DNA of 64,000 bases from Dendrobium chrysotoxum (taxonomy: Eukaryota; Streptophyta; Magnoliopsida; Asparagales; Orchidaceae): NCBI GenBank assembly GCA_019925795.1, contig CM034312.1, forward strand, positions 75,271,528-75,335,527, in the 5' to 3' direction. The position numbers and the translations under genes were made by a program. Under the pieces are notes generated by a model. The model searched no databases, was not told where the DNA came from, and worked only from the letters and a program-made list of their open reading frames with translations. Every line of letters starts with the position of its first letter. Within the stretch, counting starts at the first letter, position 1. This document shows positions 34,548 to 47,300 of the stretch, in pieces.

Positions 34548-35412
34548 GATCTAATCCTAAGTGAAGTAAGCATGATGACTCACACTTAATCTTAAGGATC
34601 AAAAAGTTAGAGTGATTCCATAAAGTGCATGCTCCACTTTTAGCAGATGATCATATGGAATTGAAGCCTAAGGTGGGGACTTCCACCTAACCATAGAGGA
34701 TCAAAATTAAATTAATACTATGGTGGTGCCACAAATGGCCTGTTCTACTACTAGTAGATCTAATCCTAAGGGAAAGAAGCATGTTGAAACGCACCTAATC
34801 TTAAGAGTTAAAAAGCTAAAGTGGTGCTACGAAGGGCGTGCTCTACTACTAGCAGATGATCATATGGAAAAGAAGCCTGTGGTGGGGACTTACACATAAC
34901 TATGGAGGATTGAAATTAAACTAATATTAGGGTGGTGCCACAAAGGGTGTGCTCCACCACTAATGGATCTAATTCTAATTGAAGGAATCACGATGACTTA
35001 TACCTAACCTTAAGGATTGGAAGCTAGAATAGTGCCACAAAGGGCGTACTCTACTACTAGCAGAAAAGGAAGCATGAGGTGAGGACTTACACTTAATCGT
35101 AAAGGATCAAAATTGAATTAATACTAGGGTGATGCCACAACGGGAGTGCTCCACCACTAGTGGATATAATTCTAAAGGAAGGAAGCACGATAACTCACAC
35201 ATAACTTTAAGGATTGGAAGGTAGAATGGTGCTACGAAGGGCATGTTGCACTACTAGCAGAAAAGGAAGCATGAGGTAAGGACTTATACTTAACCATAAA
35301 GGATCAAAATTGAATTAATATTAGGGTAGTGCCACAAAGGACTTTCTCCACCACTAGTGGATCTAATCCTAAAGGAAGGGAGCACGATGACTCACACCTA
35401 ACCTTAAGAATC
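34548..35412 (-). repeat. 208-bp tandem array, right block
   Basis: Continuation of the array at 25620-26531, about four units, with the same two half-units and the same hairpin core. The two units from 35040 to 35290 have lost the GATGATCATATGG piece (they read AGCAGAAAAGGAAGC), so they form a shorter local variant. Confidence 0.85.
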
Positions 35413-35511
35413 AGAGAGATTCAATTTTTTGGAATTTGAGAGTTGGATAATTTTGATTCAATTTGATTCAGAACTTGAAGATTTTCTCATTGATTTAAAA
35501 TTCAAACTATA

Positions 35512-36480
35512 TCAAGCATAATATTTCTTAAGGAAATGCCCGTTAACTAGAAGCATTGGGTAATTTCCTTTATAATCAACTAATTGGTAGGAGCCTCCTT
35601 TGTAGATTGTCTCTACAATAAAAGGTCCTTCCCATATTGGTTCAAACTTTTCACCGATCTTTTGGTGGGCCAAGATAGGCCTTTGAAGAACCAAGACCAA
35701 GTCCTCTACTTAAAAGGTTCTAGGTCACACTAACTTATCGTGAGCTTAAACCATTCGAGCTTTGTATAGCTCTAAGTTTTGCTAAGCTTAGAGGTGACGT
35801 TCTTCAAGGCCTTCGAGCTCTTCCAAAGGAAATTGTGCATTTTGTTATATCATGATTTAATTTTGTATTATAAGCCTTAGTGAAGGGATTTGTACCTCCA
35901 AAGGGAGCATGGCCTTAGACCCATACACTAATGCAAACATAGTAGACTAGGCTAGGGTCCTATAAGTGGTATGATAGGTCCTAAAGGTTAATGATTTGCA
36001 CTAAGGTTTTGTTGAAAGTCTTAGCCAATCCGTTAGCCCTTAGGTAATAGATTTGAGTATCTCTAATAAATACTATGGCATTTTATAAAATTATTTATTT
36101 TTGTAGACTCGAATGTATACCCATTACCAAATATAATTCTATGAGGTATGTCGAATCGATATAAGATATGATCACAAAAGAATTTTAAGACATGGTGTGA
36201 TGTTAGATGGTGTAGGAGAACTGCTTTCGTCCACTTGGAAAAATAATCAGTTGCGACTAAAATGAAATGATGATCCCTTATAGAAGGAGGGTCAATAAGC
36301 ATGGTATCATTCGTCCCATAACTCTTGAAGGGTCATGAAGCTATCATGAGATGCAACATGCTAGGCAGTTGATGTAAAACCATATATATGAACTTGGCAT
36401 TGATGCTAATGTTTTGTAAAATCCATACAATTGTCAATCATCGTGGGCCAATAATATCCAAGCCTTTTTAATTTTCATTT
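35512..36480 (-). pseudogene. pol: Tat integrase remnant
   Basis: Read leftwards: the zinc domain around 36460-36350 (GYYWPTMIDNCMDF, then CQVHIYG-like), the core at 36302-36063 (HHFILVATDYFSKWTKAV with the first catalytic Asp, then IPHRIIFGNGYTFES, where the second catalytic Asp of ITDNGxQF reads Gly), and a C-terminal part at 35700-35512 (LAHQKIGEKFEPIWEGPFIV, then YQLVDYKGN and the end LKKYYA). The ending L-K-x-Y-Y-x is usual for Tat pol. Stops and frameshifts separate the parts. Confidence 0.85.
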
Positions 36481-36799
36481 TTATCTTAGGAAGGGATTAA
36501 AGAGTCACTCATGTTCTTTAGGGCCTCTTATTTATCTGGACAACGTAGCCATATCTGATCGAACGATCGACAATATAAAATTTTTTTAACAAGTGCATAA
36601 AAGAGGGCACGTTTCTTGATTTGATTTGCAAGGGACTTGTAATGAGGGAGCTTGCCTTCTTGAAGATAATCAATGAGTTATTTTATCCAATTGCTTTTTT
36701 CATTGATTATTGAAGAGGTGGTAGGAATTGGAAACATTTCTTGTTGGTGTGCTCAAAATCTATAGGAGCTAGGGCTCATCTAAATCTCTATAGGAATTG

Positions 36800-37130
36800 A
36801 GTCTTCTTCTAGACAGAGAAATTCCTTTGCAAGCTTTGTTAAGTCATCAGCCTAAGAATTACCTCCATGGGAAATTCTATACATAATTATAACAAGAATT
36901 TGCTCAAGTAAATGATTTGTATATTGATGGTATTTTAGGAGTTTTCGATTCAAAATCTTATAGGTTTCTATAATTTGGTTGATAACCAATTGAGAATCAT
37001 AATTTTTTTTTTATTTTTTTAAGTCTATTAGTATTACAAATTTCAAATTAGTTATTAGAGCTTCAAACTTAGCCTCATTATTTGTGCAAGGCTCTGATAA
37101 GTGATAAGAGAGATGTATCATTCATTTTTT
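36800..37130 (-). pseudogene. pol: Second RNase H (aRH-type) of the Tat element
   Basis: Minus-strand codons near 37085 give CTNNEAKFEALITNLKF, the TNNEAEYEAL motif of the plant-type (archaeal-like) RNase H. YDSQLVINQIIETYK follows, where the usual SDSQLV reads YDSQLV. Then comes ISHGGNSQADDLTKLA-like sequence near 36850, with one stop. Such a second RNase H between the classical one and integrase is a mark of the Tat/Ogre lineage. A (T)n-rich frameshift lies at about 37005. Confidence 0.75.
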
Positions 37131-37329
37131 TTGGTGTTATGAAAGTTAAGTCAATTCCATCTTTTCTGAGAATTATGATTTGCCTCGTTGGGAGGATACA
37201 ACACTATTAAAATATAATTCCCAGACATGATAATTAAATTTCTCAAAACTAATGATTTATTTATTAGGTAAATCATCATTTGAAAAAAATTCTATTGGCA
37301 TTTGGTGTGCTATAAGAAAATTAACAATG

Positions 37330-37720
37330 ACTTGTCCTTTCACAGCACACAGGGGAATGAAAGTTATTTCAAATTGAAGTAATATCATAAAACATAGTGC
37401 CAAACATCTTGACAATATAGGTTAGGTGATAACATATTGCAATAGATTCACTCTTGAAATTAAGTTAACCTGATGAGACAGCATGTAGTGTCTTAGCTTT
37501 TGGGCTACTAAAACTAGAGCAAGACAATGCTTCCCAATGGAAGGATATCATATTTCTATAAGGAGAAGTCATCGGCTCAGATAGTAGAGACATTTTGTTT
37601 TATCTCATTATTGACTCGAGCTACTTGGGCACCAAGTGACTTATGTAAAGCTACAGTGTAGATAATAAGAGGCTTCGCTGGAATAGGGGATGCCAACACT
37701 GAAGGATTGGTAACATATTA
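37330..37720 (-). pseudogene. pol: Classical RNase H of the Tat element
   Basis: Strongly decayed. On the minus strand from about 37690 it gives KPLIIYTVALHKSLGAQVA, corresponding to the family's KPLxLYLAAxxxxxGAxLxQ opening. Scattered matches to the ALxxxxxxLRHY region follow near 37500. At least six stops are present. Confidence 0.6.
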
Positions 37721-37779
37721 TTTGATATTGTCAAAGGCACTTAGACATCTCTCATATCATATGAATTTGACATCCTTTT

Positions 37780-38530
37780 TAGCTAGAATAGAGAAGGGAT
37801 GACACCTTCCAAAAGAGAATAGAAATAAACCTTCTTATATATGTCAACCTACCGTGAAGGAACCTTAGTTGAGTAAGGCTTCTAAGAGGTGGCATGTTTA
37901 AAATGGCTTCTATCTTAGCAGGATCAATATCAATCCTGCGGTGCCTCACTATGAAGCCCAAAAAATTTCCTAAAGTAACGCCAAAAGCACACTTCAAAGG
38001 ATTCATTTTGAGGTCATAGTGGTGTAACTGCTTAAAGATGATTCTTAAGTCATACATGTGAGCCTCTTTGACTTTGGCCTTGACGACCAAATCGTCGATG
38101 TAGCATTCTACTTGATTATCAATTAATTTATAAAAAAATCTGGGTCATCGCCCGCTGGTAGGTTACACTAGTATTTTGTGGACAAATGGCATCACATTAT
38201 AATAAAAAATCCATATAGGAATTTTTAAGTTAGTGTTCCTCTCATCTTCTAGGGCTATCTTGATTTGATTATAACCAAATGAGTCGTTTATAAAGGAGAA
38301 AATAACATTGGAAGAGAAAATATCCACCATGAGTTTGGATATGGTTAAAGGAAATTCGTCCTTGGTACATGCCTTATTTAGATTCTTATAGTCGACATAA
38401 ATCTAAATTTGGCCATTTTTCTTTTGAATAGGTACGACACTAGCTACCCAAGAGGGATATTGTTCCTCTTGAATAAATTCAGCCTCGATGAATTCTTAAT
38501 TTCAGAAATGTCTTGTTTCTCGATTTCTAG
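37780..38530 (-). pseudogene. pol: Tat reverse transcriptase remnant
   Basis: Reading leftwards from 38520: PSWVASVVPIQKKNGQI, YVDYKNLNKACTKDEFPL (about 38410-38350), FSFINDSFGYNQIKIALEDE, then the catalytic box CYIDDLVVKAK at about 38108-38075. The frame open at 38090-37779 continues with LKMNPLKCAFGVTLGNFLGF, IVRHRRIDIDPAKIEAI and LRFLHGRLTYIRRFI. The wording is typical of Tat elements. The YIDD box is kept, with stops and a frameshift upstream. Confidence 0.88.
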
Positions 38531-39955
38531 ACGTATGCGTCGTGGAGCTTGCTTAACAAGAATGACATCATATCAAATTCTAAATTTATGAACTACTACA
38601 TCAGCGGATAAGCCTAACATTTTATCATAAGTCCAGGCGAAGCAGTCTATAAACTCAGAGATAAGTTGGATTATATCCTTTCATTCATCTTCACTCAATA
38701 AAGAGCTAATGAAGGTAGGGTGAGGTACATCCTCCATTTCAATGTTAATTTCTTTGAGTTCGTCGATTGTCAAATTAATTTATTCTTTAAATTTAGGGGG
38801 TGCATCCCAAACTTGAAGTTCATAGAGACCATCTGATGCCTCAAATAAAGCCTGTTGAAGGGGTCGATAATTTTAATAGGGACCTTCTTAGATTCAGGAT
38901 GATTTATTATTACAAAATAATAGTCATCATCGTCAAATGAACTAATAGAAGCAGAGCTGATACTCATATTTCTTTTATTTTTTATATGCTAGAGGCTCTC
39001 GTGGTATCTAGCTTGAACCTTGGTCCATTTACAAGGCGTGAGACCTTTAAAGACATAATTCCTTACATACACAGGAAAGTATATAAGAGGTAATTCCATT
39101 AATTCATTGATATCTACCTCCTCATGAATTACATCATCATCCTTACTTGAGGTAGAAGGGCTAGGAAAAAACTTCTAGACTTTTCTTACTTCACCATCAA
39201 AATTAGAAGATTCCTTAATTACTAACCCTGGCGGAAGAGAGTGGGGCTAAGGTTAAGGCTTCAATTATCCTACTCAGCTTTCATACATGGTTAATTCAGG
39301 CTCGTCACTATGAACTTTTGGAGTATCACCATTTAGATCACTATCTTGTTATAAAGTGAGATTAAATTTTGGAGGAGGGTTTATCTTTTTGTAATCAAAA
39401 GAAATTCTTGCACCCCATACTTTTGAGTCATCATCCAAACATAACTCCAAATCAATATACATAGGGGGTGTTCTTCTTTTAAGTGAAGCACAGCCTCAAC
39501 CACGTACTCTTTGGGTCATCCTCCCACCTCTTTGAGAGAAAATATTTGGAGGCCTAAAGATCATGCCCTTGACATCATCTTTACTATCTGATTCTTTTCT
39601 TTCTTAATTTCTCTCCTTTTCTCCTACTTTTTCTTTTGATTTTTCACTTTCTTTTGAGCTTGCATCATTCACTTTCTCCTCTTTGATTGTGATCTTCACT
39701 TTTAGGATAGGTAGTGGACCCTTTGGGTGCATAGTATGTGACATCTTTGTAGATCCCAATCTCCAGAATAGAAAATGGTTGCAGATCGCCCTTAATCACG
39801 TATTCAATGCCAGTTCATTTGTACTTGACAAATTGGTATAGGGTAAATGAAACCATCCTATACTCGCAGATCTAAGACCTACCTAGAAGTGCATTGAAGG
39901 ACATGGCCAAATTAGTTATGTAACATTTAGCTTCTATTTTCAACTCTCTTATCTC
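38531..39955 (-). pseudogene. Linker between Tat protease and RT
   Basis: This region lacks catalytic motifs. The frame at 38967-38770 holds an acidic DDDDYYFVI segment. The DNA around 39000-39900 gives Ser/Glu/Lys-rich broken translation consistent with the long disordered linker between protease and RT in Tat pol. Stops are frequent. Confidence 0.5.
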
Positions 39956-40477
39956 TTAAAGAAGTGTGATTGAACCTAAAGCCTTCTCTCCTTTCTCATT
40001 GAACCCGTGTAACACCATTTTATCTGTGGTGAGCTTATGTATGTCTATTTTAAGGTATGTGAGAGTTTTTACGTTCATCATGTTGATCGATGCACCCAGA
40101 TCAATAAAGATTCTAGATAATCTAAAATTTCCCACATCTATAGTGATATAAAGTGGGCAATTATGATCGACAGTTCCTAGAAGTAGATTCTCATTGCAAA
40201 AGGTTACCTCTGGGAATTCTTTGAAGTATAGAGCTTCATCTTGTGAAGTCACAACTAACTGAGCTAAGCAAATCTCTAAGTCAAGAAGTGCTTTGATTAA
40301 AAATTTCTTCATTTCTTTCGAGAGAATAAGTGCGTCGTAGATACTTAACTTAGTCGGTAACTTCCTAAGATATGCTAGGACATTGTAATAAACCTTGGGA
40401 ACATCAGGATCAAGACCCGCTGGATTGGAAGGAATATTTGATTGTTGAGGTGGAGTATGAATTGGATCATTAGACAT
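39956..40477 (-). pseudogene. Tat aspartic protease region
   Basis: A 173-codon open frame. Residues 1-85 are a linker (IHTPPQQSNIPSN... and a helical LSIYDALILSKEMKKFLIKA segment). Then comes HNCPLYITIDVGNFRLSRIF, followed by IDLGASINMM, the D-x-G-A/S active-site motif of retroviral-type proteases (catalytic Asp kept, second position Leu). It ends with MVLHGFNEKGEKALGSITLL, matching the flap and C-terminal G-x-I-x-L pattern. It would cleave the gag-pol polyprotein as a homodimer. The frame stops before reaching the linker and RT. Confidence 0.85.
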
Positions 40478-41104
40478 GACTTATTTGCCCTTTTCCTTAG
40501 TTAGAAGTTTAGGGGGTAAGACTTTGTAACATCAAAGTTGTACCTCCACGATCTCCTCGGGAGGACAAACTGTGATGGGATCTACATTCTCCTTAGGCAA
40601 TGCAATGTCATTTTCTGATGGGGAGTCTGAATTTGAAAAATATATTACAATAGAACTTCCATGAAAGTTAACTTCATGGGTGTCGCTATTTGATAAGATC
40701 TCAGATTCATCTCCCCCTTTAGAGGTCAAATCTAAAGGATCAACTTCTTGAGGGTCTTGATCGATCACTACTGAGTTCTGATTTTTCTCTACGGAAGATT
40801 TATTTTGTGTTTTATTCTCATTATTAATCATCAAAATATGTGTAGAAGGATCTTTTCTCATTAATTTTTACCCCTTTGTCTTTAATGGGCAAAGTAAAAG
40901 TTAGATAACATCAATGGTGATAGGGGCTTTATTCCACCATCCACTATCTAAATACATCTCTCATCAACATGTTTTCTCTCCACAAAAATTTTAATCTTTT
41001 TCTTTTAATTATTTATAGTAGTTCCTACAACAACTAGAGATGAAACTATCTCAACACCCTCCTATAATGCCTCCATCTCAACCTCAAGGATCAGGCCTCG
41101 GGCT
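40478..41104 (-). pseudogene. Acidic linker between gag and protease
   Basis: A 109-codon open frame (40861-40532) with many Asp, Glu, Ser and Asn (QDPQEVDPLDL, SDTHEV), no zinc knuckle and no catalytic motif. Its position between gag and protease suggests a disordered polyprotein linker. Confidence 0.5.
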
Positions 41105-42330
41105 CTAATCGATAACTGTTGAGAAAGATGAAAAATATTTATTAATCGACTTTTTAAATGCCCAAGATAAAGCAATATCCCAACAATCATTAATTGATAG
41201 AGAAATGTTAGAGTGTTTACCTGAGATTACTTTGATGGACCCCTGATCCGAATCTACCAAATTCTCCTTATGAATTTTGACATTTTTTTTATGTATAATT
41301 TCTCTCAAGCTAGTCCTCAAAGATAAGGTAGTCTTTAATTGTATGGCCCAACATGCAATGGTAGGGGAAAAATTAGGATCATCTATCTGATTTGCCTCTT
41401 TCAGCATCTTAGCCTTCGACAATATGAAGTCTGGTTTCTTTGAGAGACTCTTGAAGATGTTCCTTACTAACTCTCTTTTAAATGGATTGACTTTCGCCAA
41501 TCTCTCTTTAAAAGATATCGAATAAGGCTCCCTAGTAGATTGAGGGGTGACCTGAAATGGTTGGGGTGAAGGGTCACTTGATTGACTTTTGGCTAATTTC
41601 TTCCCCTTATTTACTGTGGATATTGTTGTAGTCTTTTTTCAAAGGATTTCTTAGGCTTATTTGATTTCTTCTTATTAGACGAATCTTTTAAGAATGGCAT
41701 ACGAGAAGCCTCTTCCTGTAGGTTATTTGCCTTATTGAGTATGTTTTTAAAGGTTTTAATAATAAACCCTTTTAGAAGAAAAGCAATAAGCTTGTTGATA
41801 TTCTTAATGAGAATTCCACAACATTTTGCTCTTATAACTTTGGTTCATATTTCATCAAGAGATTTTGCTATCTTAAGATGTATTCAACTAGAGATTCTCC
41901 CGGCTTCTACTTTTTGAAGACCAAATCGCCCATGGTTGCACGATGCTGAGTTATAGATAATATCTTTTGGAATAGACCATCTAACTTAGCAAAAGTTCTC
42001 AATAAACCATTCGGCAGATCAACATACCACTAGAAATTGATTCCATAGAGACTACTAATGAATTGTCAAAATAGTATAGCATCTAACCCTCCTACATTGT
42101 AACAACTTGCACGAAAGTGGGCCAGAGGCTATCTTGGATTTTCAATACCACTAAACACTTTAAAAGAAGGTGGCATAAAGCCCTTCAGAGAAGGAATTAA
42201 GTCATATTCCTCAGGATAGGGCCTATCCTTTAGAATAGACGCAGCCCCTTGAGAATGGGTTAAAGCTTCCCTTACCTGGATTTTGATCATGTGTTTGATG
42301 TCCATATCGACTTGCACTTTAGGAATTGGA
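41105..42330 (-). pseudogene. gag: Tat gag remnant
   Basis: On the minus strand: the frame 42317-42129 ends RPYPEEYDLIPSLKGFMPPS and FKVFSGIENPR, equivalent to the YPxGYxxPxFxxFxG opening of Tat gag. Broken frames then give SSLYGINFWYVDLPNGL-like sequence (compare W-Y-x-x-L-P) near 42010, KPGESLVEYILR (the K-P-G-E-S motif) near 41890, and downstream the open frame 41500-41105. No intact CCHC knuckle was found. It is the capsid precursor, inactivated by several stops and shifts. Confidence 0.78.
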
Positions 42331-42399
42331 GGGACTGCTGATGCTGGCTTGGGGATCTTTGGGTTTGAATTTGACTTTCCACTCTAATCACCCACTGCA

Positions 42400-43440
42400 T
42401 GTACTATAGGTTGCGACTACTCGGGTTAAGACTACTACATCATGGTAAGCCGACTTTGCATTTCCTTTACCCTTAGTAGCATTTCTTCAACTTTTTTCCA
42501 AGGTTCCCGATGCAGTTATCTTTGTCCCTTAGCCTAACTGACTCATCTGAATTGGAATCAACCATTGTTAAATCCTCTTCTCTACCTGGCTGTGGTCTAC
42601 TATGCTCAGTATCTTTGGCCGATGCTCTTATTTCTACCATATAAGTACTACCCGTAATATCATCTTATTCATCCATCAAAAGGTCATCCAGGTCCGGGTT
42701 AAAGGCTTATATGACTTCTTTCTTCTTAAGGATATCCCAAGAACCACCTCATCGACCCGTCTTCCCTCTACGAACTCGGGTTCGATGGGCAATAATACAC
42801 TGTAATCCATCATATTTTTAAATTCTTCATCGCCTAGCTTAGATAAAATGTCTTTTAACTTCAGATCTTCTGTAGAGTCAAGGGACTCTTTTACCACTTT
42901 ATTAATTATCTCATTATCTGGGCTAGCCACTATCTCTTCCTATTTGACTGTCTTGGGGTCGGTAGTTACAAGGGTGGCATCTATAATGGGTTAACGAGCA
43001 TCCTCCTTAAGGGGTGTCGGAGGTTCCTACGGAGTAGATCCTCCTACGTCCAGTGGGGTGCAGTCTTCACATCCCTGAATGGTGAGCCTAGGTATATCTA
43101 CAGGTGGTTGATGATTTTCATTTGTTCCAAGTTTCTTGGGAACATAGTATTTTTCTGGAAACTTGGGCCTCTTACCCTTAACTTTAGTCAATTTCTTTTC
43201 TTTTTTCTCTTACTGAGGCTTGACTATGATTGAGGTCGGCTTTGATATTTTTACAGGAGGGACTAGTGTCCCATCATTGTGATGGTGGCCTTTTTAAGAC
43301 CTGATGAGAATAATCTCCTCCGTCTTGGAAGACGGGAGGCAAGGCACCCAATGGTAGTCATCCACTAACATAGATGTTGATGGCTGCCTTACATACTTCT
43401 TGTTCTTTATTATAGATTGAGGTGTCAAAATTTTTGCTTC
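42400..43440 (-). pseudogene. ORF1-like region upstream of gag
   Basis: Broken minus-strand frames rich in Pro, Lys, Glu and Thr (KVKGKRPKFPEKYYVPKKLG, PPTPLKEDARPI, open frame 42930-42676 with LKLKDILSKLGDEEFKNMMD). There is no known domain. Tat/Ogre elements often carry an extra ORF of unknown role between leader and gag, and this is its likely relic here. The related piece in D (52010-51285) has a different sequence. Confidence 0.5.
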
Positions 43441-44367
43441 AGTCTTTACTGTTTGATTGAAAAAAATATAGTTTTGAAAATGTTTAATTTTCTTTGGGAA
43501 ATATTTAATTTCTAGAATTTGAATATTTGAAATCGAACACTCATTATGAATGATATATCACCTCGAAAGGTGAACATATCGTTCCCTAATAGGTTCAGAT
43601 TATAAATATTGATTTATCCTGATTATCACAATCAAACTCAAGGAGAAACAACATACAATCTCGAAAGATCAAAATGATGTTTAATTCAATATTTGACTAT
43701 GCTAATTTGAATATATGGATCATTAATTTCATAATCAAAACTATGATTGTAATTGACATATCTATCCGAAGAAAGAAGATATCAATCACTATCAATAATT
43801 CAAATATGAAAATAACGATCGTCATTTTTTGTTTTGATTTCCCAAAGATAATTAATTGATGTTTTGAAAACTTAATTTTAAAAATCTGGTCTGAGTTTCT
43901 AAATCTCCTACGAGCGCAAGCCCTCATAGTTAATTACATCGTAGGAAACCAGAAAATTTCCTACGAAAACTCTCGATTAAAATAGCGATACAAATTTTAT
44001 TTAAGAATTCAAAGTTTGATATCAAAAGAGGTAGGGACTGGAAATTCAATAGGGATTGATTCAAGATTGAACAGTTATTTTTGGAGTCAAAGAAAAAAGA
44101 GTAAGAGGTGTTTTGAGATTCTGAATTACTTCAGAAACACCTCAAACTATCCTAAGTGTTGGGCTTGAATTAGATTGAAAGATATTTTAATATTTAAGTG
44201 GTCAATTTTATTAGAAAGTGGGAATTAGATTCCCGGAAGGTTGAGGTCTTAAGATTAGAGATTTGCCTCAGAACCTAAGTCTAAAAGTGGGTACTGAAAA
44301 TTAGTGACCCGAATCCTAGCTAATGCAGTGCAATTCTGGACTTACCCCGGCCTGGATTGGGGAGCCA
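43441..44367 (-). other. Leader (5' UTR) of the C-side element, candidate PBS
   Basis: Similar to 52640-53620: shared blocks include TATCACCTCGAAAGGTGAAC, TTCCCTAATAGGTT and CTCCTACGA-GCAAGCC. On the minus strand a TGG-initiated site (TGGCTCCCCAATCC) starts at 44367, with its counterpart starting at 53622 in D. That is the position expected of a PBS just after the LTR. I cannot name the priming tRNA. The LTR/leader border is therefore uncertain. Confidence 0.45.
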
Positions 44368-47300
44368 GCTAAACCACCTAAACGCTTTAAAACCATGAGT
44401 CAAAGTCTTTTAAATGTAGAGTTGTTAGGGGACGTTGTTTAAGATTAGTTTAAGGAGAGCAGGGCTGACATCTAGAGCAGATTCCTATTTAGCCCCTTAA
44501 CATATGTTGGGTTAAATACTTAAGCTAAAAAATGCAATTAAGATTTAGACTCAAATTTAATTTGTTACTAATGCGATGCATGCTAGTTGACTCGATGAAA
44601 TGCTTAAATCAAAATGTAGCAGTTTAAAAAAATCAGGCTTAAAAATAGATTTTATCCTAGAGATTGCACAACATCCCCTTGGACAGAACTGCACCCTAAT
44701 AGGTCAGGTGGTCTGCCAAAACCCGCAGGTGGGGAGGTGCCTAACAAGGTAGAGAAGATTTCAATATTATGCATAAAAAACCCCCGGCGAGTCTGGGCTT
44801 ACTTCTTAAGAGCGTTAGAGTTTCTATCTGAGCTTAAAATTTTTAATTTTATTTAAGTAGAAAAGGTTTATGACTGTACCCTCACGAGCCTCCGATCGGG
44901 TTCCAGGCTAAATCAAATACGACATGCAATAAGCGCCAAAAAAAACTACTAAAAGCATGCGGGTCCTTAATCGAAATCAATATATCAATCAAATCACTTA
45001 AATAATTAAATCAATTAAATAAATGCTCAAACTGAAAGTCCATGTGGCAAGTGCCACTTAATTATACAACCCAGGGTCTGCAGGAAAGTAAAGTGGCCGG
45101 GTACCACTGACTACAACCCGGATTCTACTCCTAAGACTCAAGTGACTTTGAGATTTGAGATTCTTCTCATTCTTCACTTCTTCGTCTTCTTAGAACTCCT
45201 TGGATCGTCGGGTCTGGATATCCAAATAAAAAGAAACTCCCCCTGAATAGGGGTGTTATCTTTTCTCTTTGGATATTTAAAATTCATCCTAATTTGGATC
45301 TCCAAATGGATAGGAACTCTCCCCTAAGGAATGTTCCTTCCTCTTTGGATTCTAAATTGGATGTTTAAACATCTCAATCTCAAATCACTTTAAACAATTT
45401 ACAACTCAATTTAAATCAAATTACATTAAATAAAATTGAAAAATCTAGACTCAACAACCTGCAAGGTTATCCTAATAATCAATAATTTAAAAATGGCATC
45501 CCAAGCAGTTAATATATTAAAAATTAAAAATGCTCAAACACAGCCACACTTGGCCATGCTCTTTAAACATTAAAGGGGGACTTAAGCATTCTGGAGCGAC
45601 TGCAGAAAACAGTGTTAATTTTAAAGCTTTAATTATTGCCCCCTTTAATTTAATTGTCCTGTATGAGCATGGCCACCTGCATAAGATTGAATTAGTATAA
45701 ATCGTCCCTAGCCTAGGGGTAGATCTAATCGTATAATCAATCATATCACAGAGTGTAGTAAATAAATAGACAATCACAGCAATTCTATTATTAGCAAATA
45801 GCATGCAGTGAAAGCTCAAAAACCCGGCACACAGAAGAAAAGTAAACACCGGCCTAGCCTAAGACTAGAGTTGGTTGTCCTAGCAAACCATCTAAAGTGT
45901 GTAAGGTAGGCTGTGTGGCTTTGATATGTCCTAAATAGGCACTTGATTGAAGTTGCTTGAGGTTCTGGTTGGTTGAAAGGTTTCAAGGAGCTTTAATTTG
46001 AGTTTAAATCTTAATAAATTAAATTTTATTTTAAAGTTTATTTTGATTGTTTGTTGGATACCACCTTTGTTGCACACCGAGGACGTGAAGTTTATTTCAC
46101 CATCCTTGGGGCTAATTTAATAGCCTCGTAGGCCTAGATTACCAAGTGGTACCTGGTATGATTAAATAAATTAGATTTGATTTAAGATTTAAAATTTGAT
46201 GAATCTAAATTAAGGTTGATTGATTGTTGGTTTTAAAGTTAGAATTAGTGTTTTCTGGAATTTTGAATGATTTATTGAATTTTGGTATTTTTTGGATTAT
46301 TTTATTCATTTAATTCAAGGGTCAAAATTTGACTTTTTGATTTAAAGTGTTTTCTAGAAATTTAATATTTTATTAAAATACTAGATCTTAATACGATCAG
46401 TTAGACAGTAAGTATACTGAAATTGGATTTTTCTAGATTTTATTATGAAGGTTTGAAGTTTTGACTTGAATTTGAACTAGATTTGACCAAAAGTTGACTT
46501 TTTCAAAATTGATTGATTTCTGGAAAATTAACATTTTTAATAAATATTAGACCTTAAGATGAGTTGTATGCCTTTGAGTTTTCTCAATTTGAAGTTCATT
46601 TGAACTAGTTATAAATTTTTGAAGTTTTGAGTATTTATTGAATTTTCAAAAATTGTTTAGTTAAAGCCCTTTTTATGAATTGATTCCAAATGACCTCCAA
46701 ACTCCTTAAAATCAACTCCAAAGGTCAGAAGCGAACTAAGGAGTGATTTCCAAGTGTTTGAAAATTTTTTGGAATTTTTAATTATTTTTAATTAATTAAA
46801 TTAATTAAATATGGAATTTCAATTAAAGTCAAATTAAACTTGATTTTAGAGTCCAGTCAAAGGGCTTTTATTTTTCATTGATTAAGGGTTCAATTCTGGT
46901 CAGTTTAAGGTATTATTTATAATTTTTGGATTTAAATTTAATTTATCAGAATTTCTGGAAGATTTTAAGGCTTAATTAAGATTTAAACTAATTTAATTAA
47001 TTAAGGGGCTTAATGACTTTAAAACTCAGTGGGAAAATTTTCCTAAGGTTTAGAGTGTCACTAAGTTTAAATGGTTTGAATTTCAAGTCAAGAGGGTGTA
47101 AATCCTAATTATGAGAAATATTTTAAATTCTCTAATCAAGTCCTTAATTATTATCCTTAAGGATGTCATTAAGTGTAATAGGTTTGAATCAATGTTCCTA
47201 AACCTTAAACAAACATGTACAAATACACGTATCAAACAATCAATCCTAGATCTAAGAGAGCCTTAAACTAAGTGGTGTGTGTATGTCCTTAAACATGCAA

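Noticed and set aside
45517..45849. 110-codon minus-strand frame
   Set aside because: Falls inside LTR C. No motif, and the frame is broken in the matching part of D.
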